Assembly (NCBI GenBank): GCA_963771905.1
Contig: CAVYVI010000001.1
Location: 1-64,000, forward strand
Length of the DNA: 64,000 nt
DNA from: Palsa-147 sp963771905
GTDB taxonomy: Bacteria > Acidobacteriota > Terriglobia > Acidiferrales > UBA7541
Direction: 5' to 3'
The notes below the pieces were generated by a model. The model ran no database searches. It worked only from the letters and a program-made list of their open reading frames with translations, and was not told the DNA's origin. Shown piece by piece: positions 1-7,822 of this stretch. The translations under genes were made by a program, and so were the position numbers. The stretch's first letter is position 1. The number at the start of each line of letters is the position of its first letter.

Positions 1-568
1 CCACCGCCCCTACCAACGCTTCCAGCAACTCAGCACCCCGCAGCCGGTCGGCGCGTGGCTAACTCTTCGACGCTATACAAACGAACGTATTAGGGTTTTG
101 CGAGTGCCAACTCTCGCCGCAGGCGAGGGTGCCGACTTTGACCTCGTGTTATGCGCACGTCGCGCTTCCGCGGAGTTCCCAGCATGAATTCTCCCTGGTT
201 GGCAATGTGGCGATGCCGCAGTGTTTTCGTGGAGCTGCAGCCCCGCACCCTCGCCTGCGGCGATATTGCGGCACCCGCAAGTCCAAATGCCACGGCAAAA
301 AGCCGAGCCGCTCCCGCCGTAACTAACGCACCGGTATTATCTCGCTGCGCTGTGCGTCAAGCGCACCCACATGCGACAACATGAATCAAAGCGCACGAAA
401 GGGTTGGCCACCCGCCATCGGTGCGAACGGAAGCAACAGCTTTCTGGGATTGATGACGAGGTTGCTCACGGTGTGGATCGGAGTTTATTAAATCGACATG
501 CGGATTGATCAGCCCGAGAAATGCTCCGGCGAACGAGAAGAACTTCCGTAGTGCGCGCCATTCAAGGG
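1..568. other. Gene-free left edge with an inverted repeat
   Basis: No reading frame here has a recognisable product, and the short frames are low-complexity and lack ribosome binding sites. The only structure seen is a large imperfect inverted repeat at 115-262, listed separately. The stretch lies downstream of the minus-strand GntR gene that ends at 569. The window edge may cut the tail of a neighbouring gene, but no frame entering at base 1 is convincing. Confidence 0.5.
115..262. repeat. Inverted repeat, 18-bp perfect arms
   Basis: CGCCGCAGGCGAGGGTGC at 115-132 recurs as its exact reverse complement at 245-262. Just outside the 18-bp cores a GTGCC is also shared by the arms, so each arm is about 28 bp with a few mismatches. 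The spacer is 112 bp. The layout resembles a small palindromic mobile or BIME-like intergenic element. No transposase is present and no target-site duplication was identified. Confidence 0.6.
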
Positions 569-1345
569 CTAATAACGCGCATTTTTTCGCCTCGAACTGC
601 GTGGTCGACCGGGCGCTCCCCGCGCCATGCCCAGGATTTCGTCCTTGGACTGGATAATGTGCTTGTACATCAATCGACGAGCTTGTTCGGGGTTTCGCTC
701 CTGAATCGCCTTCAAGATTTGCTGATGCTCGCGCCACGCCGAATCGCCATAAAATTGGACGCTTATAGCCGCATACATGATGCGCTCCATTTGCGTCCGC
801 GCATCGACTACTGCCCGAAACAGCATCTGGTTGCGTGATAGGCGGGCAATACCTACGTGAAAAGACGTGTCGGCGCCAATGAAACGCCCATAACTATCGG
901 GATCACCGTCTGTATAACGAACCTGCGCGAATTCCGTGAGCCGATGCAGAGATTCAGCGTCCACGCCATTTCGCGCGGCTCGATCTGCTGCTAAGCATTC
1001 GACCGCGGAGCGGAATTCGTAAACATCATTCACTTCCTGTAACGTGAGCTGGTTGACGAAGTATCCGCGATCAGGCACCGCCCGCAGCAATCGCTCTTGC
1101 TGTAGACGTACCACCGCTTCCCGCACCGGTGTTCGGCTACCTTTGTACTTGACGGTGAGAAGTTTCTCGCTGAGAGCTTCACCAGGCTGGTAAATGCACC
1201 GGATGATGTCACGTTTCAACGCGCGGTAGACTTTTTCACTGAGGGTATCTACGTGGCTCCGTGCAGTTTCACGCTCGAATAAAGGTAAGAAGCTTGCGAG
1301 TCCATTAACAGAAATTTTCTGTCTGGCTCTAAAGTTTGGCAACAA
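569..1345 (-). CDS. GntR-family transcriptional regulator, FCD type
   Basis: A DNA-binding repressor of the FadR/FCD subgroup that probably senses a small organic acid or related catabolite. The N-terminal winged helix spans roughly residues 35-100 and includes LSEKVYRALKRDII and GSRTPVREAVVRLQQERLL. The all-helical FCD ligand domain follows to about residue 240, with the metal-site-like FHVGIARLSRN stretch. The chosen start is a TTG directly behind GGAGG; a second TTG one codon later is equally possible. It is divergent from the racemase operon that begins at 1706, so that operon is the likely target. It is strongly similar to the regulator at 31329-32066, with near-identical recognition-helix regions. 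The family is clear; the ligand is unknown. Confidence 0.9.
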   Translation of the reverse strand: MLPNFRARQKISVNGLASFLPLFERETARSHVDTLSEKVYRALKRDIIRCIYQPGEALSEKLLTVKYKGSRTPVREAVVRLQQERLLRAVPDRGYFVNQLTLQEVNDVYEFRSAVECLAADRAARNGVDAESLHRLTEFAQVRYTDGDPDSYGRFIGADTSFHVGIARLSRNQMLFRAVVDARTQMERIMYAAISVQFYGDSAWREHQQILKAIQERNPEQARRLMYKHIIQSKDEILGMARGAPGRPRSSRRKNARY

Positions 1346-1705
1346 GCCTCCAAGCGAAGACCATCATAGCACCGGATTGGAATAACAAACGAAAGTGTTT
1401 CAATCGTTTACAACTCCTGCGAGAAGTGTACCTCTCGACATCGCTTCAGGACGCCGGATGCGAGGCTCGGGTCTCGGAACCACTTCTCGCACTGTTTAGA
1501 ATGAGTCGCGTCCGACAGACTGGATGATTCGGGGACTGCCAACGGTTGTCGCGTCACGAGTTTCCCGAATGCCGGAGCAGTTGGCGGCATTCAAAAACTT
1601 CATCGAGGGCATCGGATAAATCCATTTGACAAAGGTGGTCTTTTTTAATACTGTGCGCGAATTCGCACAATCGTGTTTCCTCTGGCACTGTTTGCTAGGG
1701 AGCCC
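1346..1705. other. Divergent intergenic region with promoter and operator
   Basis: This 360-base control region lies between the GntR/FCD gene and the racemase gene. It contains the sigma70-like promoter and inverted repeat annotated at 1626-1669. No small open frame with a ribosome binding site was seen in the remainder. Confidence 0.6.
1626..1669 (+). promoter_or_regulatory. Promoter with overlapping inverted-repeat operator
   Basis: TTGACA at 1626-1631 is followed after 17 bp by TACTGT at 1649-1654, a plausible sigma70 promoter about 50 bases ahead of the racemase start. TGTGCG (1652-1657), six bases, then CGCACA (1664-1669) form a perfect inverted repeat over the end of the -10 box and the expected transcription start. 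That is a classic repressor position. One of the two GntR regulators at this locus may bind it (inference). Confidence 0.5.
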
Positions 1706-2437
1706 ATGGTGAAAATCCGAGTCGTCATCCCCGTTTGCCACACCACATTCAACGACGAAGCCCTGCGCGAGTTCAGCCAATACGCTTCCCCGGGAACCCA
1801 AATTTCGGTCGCCAACATCGCGGAGGGCCCGCGCTCGATCGAAAGCGAGTACGAAGAAGCGATGGCGGTTCCCGGAATTTTGGCGCTGCTGCAGGAAGCC
1901 GAGCGCGACGCGTGCGACGCCGCGATTTCCGACTGCTTCGGCGATCCCGGCGTCCGGCCGGGCCGCGAACTGGTGAGCATTCCCGTGATCGGCCCCGCTG
2001 AAGCATCTTTTCTCCTGGCTGCGGGACTCGGTCAGCGTTTCTCGGTCGTGACCGTGCTGAAAAGCGTGGTACCGATGATCGAGCACCTCGTCCACGCCGC
2101 GGGCGTGGAGTCCAAGTTGGCGTCGGTGCGCACGATTGATATTCCTGTCCTCGATCTTACGGACATCGAGGCCATGAAGAAGGCGCTCTACCGGGAAATG
2201 ATTGCGGCGATTCAGGAAGACGACGCACACGTTCTGGTTCTCGGCTGCACCGGAATGATGGGCGTTGCCGAGGAATTGCAAGAGGCGCTCCGCACGGCCG
2301 GGTTCGAAGTCCCGGTTGTGAGTCCGACTGCCGCGGCGGTGCGCCAGGCCGAAACTTTGGTTCGATTGGGTCTCCGATACAGCCGGCTGACGTACGTGCG
2401 GCCAAAAGACATCAGCCTGCGAGCGACGGCCCGCTGA
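1706..2437 (+). CDS. Asp/Glu/hydantoin racemase family protein
   Basis: A cofactor-independent racemase of the aspartate/glutamate/hydantoin group, 243 aa, first gene of a putative ten-gene operon. These enzymes use two cysteines as an acid-base pair. Here Cys in the AISDCFGDPG motif and Cys in LVLGCTGMMG stand at the expected places in the two half-domains. The ATG at 1706 follows TAGGGA with good spacing and matches the family start MVKIRVVIPV, so the in-frame upstream extension is not used. The hydantoinase-type genes downstream favour 5-substituted hydantoin racemization, though a maleate isomerase or aspartate racemase role cannot be excluded. Confidence 0.85.
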   Translation: MVKIRVVIPVCHTTFNDEALREFSQYASPGTQISVANIAEGPRSIESEYEEAMAVPGILALLQEAERDACDAAISDCFGDPGVRPGRELVSIPVIGPAEASFLLAAGLGQRFSVVTVLKSVVPMIEHLVHAAGVESKLASVRTIDIPVLDLTDIEAMKKALYREMIAAIQEDDAHVLVLGCTGMMGVAEELQEALRTAGFEVPVVSPTAAAVRQAETLVRLGLRYSRLTYVRPKDISLRATAR

Positions 2438-2468
2438 TGCCGGAAACCCATCCAGCGAGGTTTTTGCA

Positions 2469-3428
2469 TTGCTGCAATTGACGGTCGACAAACAGACGGT
2501 GATCCCGGTGCACGAGCAGATCAAAAACCAGATTCGGCTGGCGCTGGCAATCGGGGAATTGCGTCCCGGGGATTATTTGCCGTCAATCCGCCGGGCGGAC
2601 AGCCGCCTGCGCGTGGGATTGGCGACGATTCGGCGCGCCTACGAGGAATTGGCAGACGCCGGAATTGTCACGCTCGAGCGAGGACGAGGCGCGTTCGTCA
2701 GCAAGGATGCTTCGTCAGCTGCCGCCGGCTCGCCCATCGAGCAATTCGAAGAAATTTTCCAATTTCTCAGCGGCGACCTGAAGAAGCGAAAGCTTGTCCC
2801 TTCCGCGTTCGCGCGATTCTTGTTCAGCCGGATGCTGCAGGTCGAGCAGAAGCGTCCGTCGATTGCCGTTATCGAAGAAAGCGCAACGCTGACGGCCGAC
2901 TACGTTCAGCAACTGGGGCAGGCGTGGCAATTGCCGGTCGCGGGGCTGACGGTCAGCGACCTGAAGCAGATGTCGGTGGAGAAGCGTGCGAGTTTTTCGT
3001 GTTTTCTGACGGATTACTACGTGCAGGGAATCGTGAAGAGTCTTCTGCGCGGCAGCGCGCCATTCATCATTCTATTGGATGTCGAATTTCGGCCCGAGAT
3101 GAATGCGGATCTTGGAGGTCTAAGCCGTGGGTCTCAGGTGGCGCTGGTGTTGGAAGATTCCGAATACGAGCGCAAGGCCGCTTACGTGCGGAATCTTTTC
3201 GAGAAGGCCTTTCACTCGAGACAGCTTCAATTTCCCCCACTGCGCGAAAGCGACGTTGTCGTATCGAAACTCCTGGGGGACAAGAAATTTTCCCGTGTTT
3301 ACGTTGGAAACCAAATCTGGGACCACCTCGACGCGGCGTCCAAGGAACACCGGCGTATTCGCCGCCCGTTATTCCGAATCACGGACCAATGCATGAAGCG
3401 AACGTGGGGCCTGATTGGGGTCATCTGA
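2469..3428 (+). CDS. GntR-family regulator with unusual effector domain
   Basis: A 319-aa transcription factor. Residues 1-75 form a GntR winged helix (PVHEQIKNQIRLALAIGELR, then ATIRRAYEELADAGIVTLER and GRGAFVSK), most like the YtrA subgroup. Residues 90-319 do not match the usual short YtrA tail, UTRA, FCD or aminotransferase domains. They look like an alpha/beta domain with alternating hydrophobic strands, for example PFIILLDVEF, possibly a periplasmic-binding-protein-like sensor (inference). The start is TTG with AGCGAGG upstream. It sits 31 bases after the racemase and 19 before the receptor, so it is probably co-transcribed and autoregulatory. It is the second regulator of the locus. 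Confidence 0.8.
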   Translation: MLQLTVDKQTVIPVHEQIKNQIRLALAIGELRPGDYLPSIRRADSRLRVGLATIRRAYEELADAGIVTLERGRGAFVSKDASSAAAGSPIEQFEEIFQFLSGDLKKRKLVPSAFARFLFSRMLQVEQKRPSIAVIEESATLTADYVQQLGQAWQLPVAGLTVSDLKQMSVEKRASFSCFLTDYYVQGIVKSLLRGSAPFIILLDVEFRPEMNADLGGLSRGSQVALVLEDSEYERKAAYVRNLFEKAFHSRQLQFPPLRESDVVVSKLLGDKKFSRVYVGNQIWDHLDAASKEHRRIRRPLFRITDQCMKRTWGLIGVI

Positions 3429-3447
3429 AATTTGGGAGGGTAAAGCC

Positions 3448-6400
3448 ATGTCGCACCAGATCGGCCGATCCAGAGTGCTGCAATTCGCGCTGGTTGTTGT
3501 CGCTGGAATTTTGCTCTTCATCAACGTAGCCGCGGCCCAGACAGGCACGGCTTCCATCGTCGGCACGGTCACCGACCCGAATGGTGCGGTCGTTCCCGGT
3601 GCGAAGCTCACCATCAAGAATGTCGATACGAACCACGTGTTCACGATTGCCTCCGATTCTGCGGGCGCGTATGTTGCGGCGGGGTTGGCGCCGGGCAATT
3701 ATGAGCTGCGCGCCGAGAACGCCGGCTTCGTGACCGAGGTGCGGAAAGGAATCACACTCACCGTCGCGCAAGTGGCGCAGATTAATTTCTCGCTGAAGAT
3801 CGGCAGCATGTCGCAGCAGGTCGTGGTGCAAGGCGGAGCGCCGCTGCTCGAGACCGTGACGTCTTCGGTTAGCGGGCTCGTAAACGAGGAGCAGATGGAA
3901 GGACTGCCGCTGAACGGCCGCGATATTTCCCAACTCGTGCTTCTTCAAGCGGGCGTCACTCCTACGCCGAGCGCCGGTCCGAGCCCGTTTCAGAAAGGCG
4001 GCTTCGCCAAATTTTCCGTGAACGGCCAGCGATCCACAGCGACGAACTACACCATCGATGGCATGGACGCAAACGATCCCGATTACGCCCTCTCGCCGGG
4101 CGGAGTTTCCGGCGAGCTCCTGGGTGTCGACGGCATACGCGAGTTTCGCGTGTTCACGAATGACTACAACGCCGAGTACGGCCGCAATGCCGGAGCGATC
4201 GTGCAAATGATCACGAAATCGGGCCAGAACACCATGCACGGCTCGCTCTTCGAGTTCTTGCGCAACGATGCCTTCGATGCGAAAAACTTCTTCGATCTTC
4301 CCAACGAGCCCATTCCACCTTTTGTCCGAAACCAATTCGGCGCCAGCTTCGGAGCACCCATCGTCAAGGATAAGACTTTCTTTTTCGTCGACTACGAAGG
4401 ATTCCGGGAGAGCGAAGGTCTCACGAATATCGCAACCGTGCCGGATGCGCTAGCGCACGAAGGATATTTGCCGAATCCGTCAAGCCCGGCCGCTTGCACG
4501 CAATCGAACCTCGGCGGGTGCGTGAATGTAGGCGTTAATCCGGCTGTCGCGCCGTTCCTCGCCATTTTCCCGGCAGCGAATGGAACCGACTTCGGTAATG
4601 GCTCGGCCGAGCTCACCAGCTCGGAGCGCCGCAAAACGCGCGAGGACTACGGCATGGTGCGCGTCGACCATATCTTTTCCAACAACCACAGCGCGTTCGC
4701 GCGCTATATCATCGATGACAGCGATGCACTGGTACCTTACCTGAGCACACTCGCGCCCGGATTTCCCGGAAACAACACCAGCCGCAACCAATACTTCACG
4801 GCTCAGGACCAGGAACTGTTCGGCTCAAACTGGCTGAATCAGGCGTCATTCGGATTCAACCGAACGACATATTTGGCTTCGGTGCAGAATCTCTATCCCA
4901 GCCTCTCAATTTCGCTCGTACCCAACCGGCCGATAGGAGTTTTTTCACTCGCCGGCTTGACCCCGATCGGCAACAACCTGATCTATCCGCTGGCGGACTA
5001 TTCCAACGTCTTTCAGCTCGATGACAATGTTTCGTGGACGCACGGACATCATTCCATCCGTTTCGGCGGAGAGTTCCGCAGAGACGAGATCAACGGCCCG
5101 TTCGATCTCTTCGTGAACGGCGAATATGTGTTCGAGGATCTCTCGGCCTTCGGCATCCCGTCGCTCAGCAACAACCCGTCCATTGAAAATTTCCTGAGGG
5201 GCATACCGCTTGTCTATGTGGGAGTAACGCCGGCCGGCTCAAATTCCGACCGCGGCTTCCGGCAATTCAACCTCGGAGGTTACGTGCAGGACGATTGGAC
5301 GGTGATGCGGAGCCTGACGCTCAATCTCGGAATCCGCTACGAGTTCAATTCGAATCCGACGGAGGCCCAGGGCAAGGAGTCGAACATCATCAACGTTGCC
5401 ACGGACACAGCCCCGGAAGTCGGCAAACTTATGAACTCGACTCCGAAAGATCTCTTCGCTCCGCGGTTCGGCTTCGCTTGGAAGGTCGGCTCGGACAACA
5501 AGACCGTCGTTCGCGGCGGCTTTGGATTGTTCTACGACCAGATTTGGGGCAACATCTACGGCAATTCGCGATCCTTGCCGCCGTATTACCAGGCGGTTGA
5601 GAATATCTTCCCTGAATTTCTCAACCCAACGGTGGCCGCCGTCAGTGGCACAACGGCCAACGCGACGCTCACGTACTTTCCGAAGTGGCCGCAAGTGATG
5701 CAGTACAACCTCAACGTCCAGCGCGAAGTGTTCGCCAATTCCGTGCTGACCATCGGCTATATTGGCACGCGTGGCAACCACCTCGGCCGGCTGGGCGAGG
5801 CCAATCCCAACGAGTTCGCAACCGGAATGCGGCTAAATCCCAATTTCGGATCGATCGAGCGCTACGTCACCGACGCGCAATCCTTCTATAACGCCTTGCA
5901 AGTTACCTTCGAGCACCGCTTCAGCCACGGCCTCACGGGCCAGGCGAACTACAACTACGGGCACTCCGTCGATGACGCCTCAGGCTACAACCCCAGCGAC
6001 GCGGTCAACGAAACCGGCGCTTCTCAGAATTTCTTTGATCGAACGGCCGACCGCGGCCGCTCGGGCTTCGACATCCGCCACAGCCTGACTCTCAACGCCC
6101 TCTACGATCTGCCCATCGGTCCGGGGAAGGCGATCGGAAACGGCGCTACCGGATTCGCCGGGAAGCTGATCGGAGGATGGGAGCTCTCGGGGATCGGGAA
6201 CTTCCATAGCAACGTTCCATTTACGCCCGTGCTTGGCTTCGACAACGCCGACACCCAGTCGATTGTCAACAGCCAGCGGCCCGACATCATCGGCAATCCG
6301 AACGTCGGGACGTGCCCGAATGGATCGCCGGTCCACACGGTAACGTGCTGGTTCAACCCATCCGCATTCGCGGTGTCCGCGCCGGGCACATTCGGCGATG

Positions 6401-6690
6401 CCGGCCGCAACATTCTGAGTGGGCCCGATTTCGCGGAGCTCGACCTCGCGATCATCAAAAACACAAAGCTCACTGAAAAAACGGCTCTCGAGTTTCGCGC
6501 CGAATTTTTCAACATCGCCAATCACCCGAATTTCGCCGTGCCGACAAACACCGTCGGACCGAACGGAAGCGGGGGCAACGGCGATGCCATTTTTCTCGGG
6601 CCGACAGCCCTCGCCGGAAACGCGGGGCAAATTTTCAGCACCGTCGGCTCATCGCGGCAGATCCAGTTCGGACTACGCCTGAGCTTCTGA
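3448..6690 (+). CDS. Oar-like TonB-dependent outer-membrane receptor
   Basis: A 1,080-aa outer-membrane transporter. The signal peptide is residues 1-30 (LLFINVAAAQ), followed by a carboxypeptidase-regulatory-like Ig-type domain at about 35-115 (GTASIVGTVTDPNGAVVPGA). A plug domain lies at about 130-265 (LPLNGRDISQLVLLQAGV; TNYTIDGMDAND), then a long beta-barrel ending in the outer-membrane signal FGLRLSF with terminal Phe. ATG 3448 follows GGGAGGG. No TonB or ExbBD genes are nearby. Its place between regulator and hydrolase genes suggests uptake of the compound degraded by the operon. Such receptors are abundant in acidobacteria and the substrate cannot be read from sequence. Confidence 0.9.
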   Translation: MSHQIGRSRVLQFALVVVAGILLFINVAAAQTGTASIVGTVTDPNGAVVPGAKLTIKNVDTNHVFTIASDSAGAYVAAGLAPGNYELRAENAGFVTEVRKGITLTVAQVAQINFSLKIGSMSQQVVVQGGAPLLETVTSSVSGLVNEEQMEGLPLNGRDISQLVLLQAGVTPTPSAGPSPFQKGGFAKFSVNGQRSTATNYTIDGMDANDPDYALSPGGVSGELLGVDGIREFRVFTNDYNAEYGRNAGAIVQMITKSGQNTMHGSLFEFLRNDAFDAKNFFDLPNEPIPPFVRNQFGASFGAPIVKDKTFFFVDYEGFRESEGLTNIATVPDALAHEGYLPNPSSPAACTQSNLGGCVNVGVNPAVAPFLAIFPAANGTDFGNGSAELTSSERRKTREDYGMVRVDHIFSNNHSAFARYIIDDSDALVPYLSTLAPGFPGNNTSRNQYFTAQDQELFGSNWLNQASFGFNRTTYLASVQNLYPSLSISLVPNRPIGVFSLAGLTPIGNNLIYPLADYSNVFQLDDNVSWTHGHHSIRFGGEFRRDEINGPFDLFVNGEYVFEDLSAFGIPSLSNNPSIENFLRGIPLVYVGVTPAGSNSDRGFRQFNLGGYVQDDWTVMRSLTLNLGIRYEFNSNPTEAQGKESNIINVATDTAPEVGKLMNSTPKDLFAPRFGFAWKVGSDNKTVVRGGFGLFYDQIWGNIYGNSRSLPPYYQAVENIFPEFLNPTVAAVSGTTANATLTYFPKWPQVMQYNLNVQREVFANSVLTIGYIGTRGNHLGRLGEANPNEFATGMRLNPNFGSIERYVTDAQSFYNALQVTFEHRFSHGLTGQANYNYGHSVDDASGYNPSDAVNETGASQNFFDRTADRGRSGFDIRHSLTLNALYDLPIGPGKAIGNGATGFAGKLIGGWELSGIGNFHSNVPFTPVLGFDNADTQSIVNSQRPDIIGNPNVGTCPNGSPVHTVTCWFNPSAFAVSAPGTFGDAGRNILSGPDFAELDLAIIKNTKLTEKTALEFRAEFFNIANHPNFAVPTNTVGPNGSGGNGDAIFLGPTALAGNAGQIFSTVGSSRQIQFGLRLSF

Positions 6691-6706
6691 AAGGAATCTT
6701 TCGAAC

Positions 6707-7822
6707 ATGCGATCGCGGATTAGCGTTCAGGACGTCGAGGATGTCGCCGTCGGCGGCGCCATCCTCGGCACGGGTGGCGGCGGAGATCCGTACGTCGGGA
6801 AATTGATGGCGCAACGCGCCATTGAACAGTACGGCTCTCCCGAAATGATTCCGCTCCGGGAAATCCCGGACAACAAGATCATCATGATCGCCGCCGGGAT
6901 CGGCGCTCCGACGGTTCTCGTCGAAAAAATCCTGCGCGGCGACGAAGCCGTCACCGTGTTCAAAGCTCTCCAGAATTATCTTGGCAAAAAAGCCTACGCC
7001 GTGATGTCCGCGGAAGTCGGCGGAGTCAACGGTACGATTCCCATCGCGGTCGCGGCGCGCCTCAAGATTCCGGTCATCGATGCGGATTGCATGGGCCGCG
7101 CGTTTCCCGAAGTCCAGCTGGTGATCCCGCATCTCTATGGAGTTCCGGCAACGCCTCTCATCATCGCCGACGAAAAGGGCAACAGCGCCGTGCTCTCGAC
7201 AATCAACAACGAGTGGACCGAGGTGATCGCGCGCGCCATCGCCTCCAAAATGGGCGGCATGGCCCTGATGGCTCTCTACACGATGGATGGAAAGACGGCC
7301 AAGCGCGCGACGCTGCCGGACATGCTGAGCTTCACGATGCGCATCGGTAAAACTCTCCGTGTTGCCCGGCAGCGCAAGCTCGACATCCTCACCGAGCTAT
7401 TGAAAGTGACCCACGGCGTGAGGCTCTTCAAAGGCAAGATCGTCGATCTCGACCGCCGCACCGACAAGGGGCATGTCCGGGGCGAGGTCATCATTCAAGG
7501 CTCGGATGATTTCGGCGGGCAGACGCTCAATATGCAATTTCAAAACGAGAACCTGGTAGCGCGAAGCGGCGACAAAATCCTCGCGACGGTTCCGGACCTC
7601 ATCACCGTGGTCGATCAGGACACTTGCTTCCCGATCACCACCGAGGGACTGAAATACGGCCTTCGTGTCACTGTGATCGGCATTCCCTGTCACAAGAAGT
7701 GGCGAACCCGCGCCGGCATCGCCCTGGCGGGGCCGCATCACTTTGGTTACGACGTCCCTTATCAGCCCATCGCCGTGAATGGAGGAGCGAGGAGATCCCA
7801 TGCAGCATCGGCTCGGAATTGA
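6707..7822 (+). CDS. DUF917 family protein (thiohydantoin desulfurase-like)
   Basis: A 371-aa member of the DUF917 family. The glycine-rich N-terminal signature GTGGGGDPYVGKLM is at residues 21-34, and a second conserved stretch (PVIDADCMGRAFPEVQ) is at about 123-138. From memory, a member of this family has been assigned as a metal-dependent S-methyl-thiohydantoin desulfurase. Most members remain uncharacterised and co-occur with hydantoinase/oxoprolinase genes, as here. AAGGAA precedes the ATG, and the gene begins 16 bases after the receptor. Its last 23 bases overlap the start of the hydantoinase gene, indicating translational coupling and a shared pathway. Hydrolysis or desulfuration of a cyclic substrate is inferred. 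Confidence 0.85.
   Translation: MRSRISVQDVEDVAVGGAILGTGGGGDPYVGKLMAQRAIEQYGSPEMIPLREIPDNKIIMIAAGIGAPTVLVEKILRGDEAVTVFKALQNYLGKKAYAVMSAEVGGVNGTIPIAVAARLKIPVIDADCMGRAFPEVQLVIPHLYGVPATPLIIADEKGNSAVLSTINNEWTEVIARAIASKMGGMALMALYTMDGKTAKRATLPDMLSFTMRIGKTLRVARQRKLDILTELLKVTHGVRLFKGKIVDLDRRTDKGHVRGEVIIQGSDDFGGQTLNMQFQNENLVARSGDKILATVPDLITVVDQDTCFPITTEGLKYGLRVTVIGIPCHKKWRTRAGIALAGPHHFGYDVPYQPIAVNGGARRSHAASARN

Noticed and set aside
1..62. Frames entering from the left edge as the tail of an upstream gene
   Set aside because: All three plus frames are short and low-complexity; none has a recognisable domain, so none could be supported.
1496..2524. Long open frame on the minus strand opposite the racemase gene
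   Set aside because: It is antisense to a clear family gene, has a His/Arg-rich composition typical of a shadow frame in GC-rich DNA and shows no domain.
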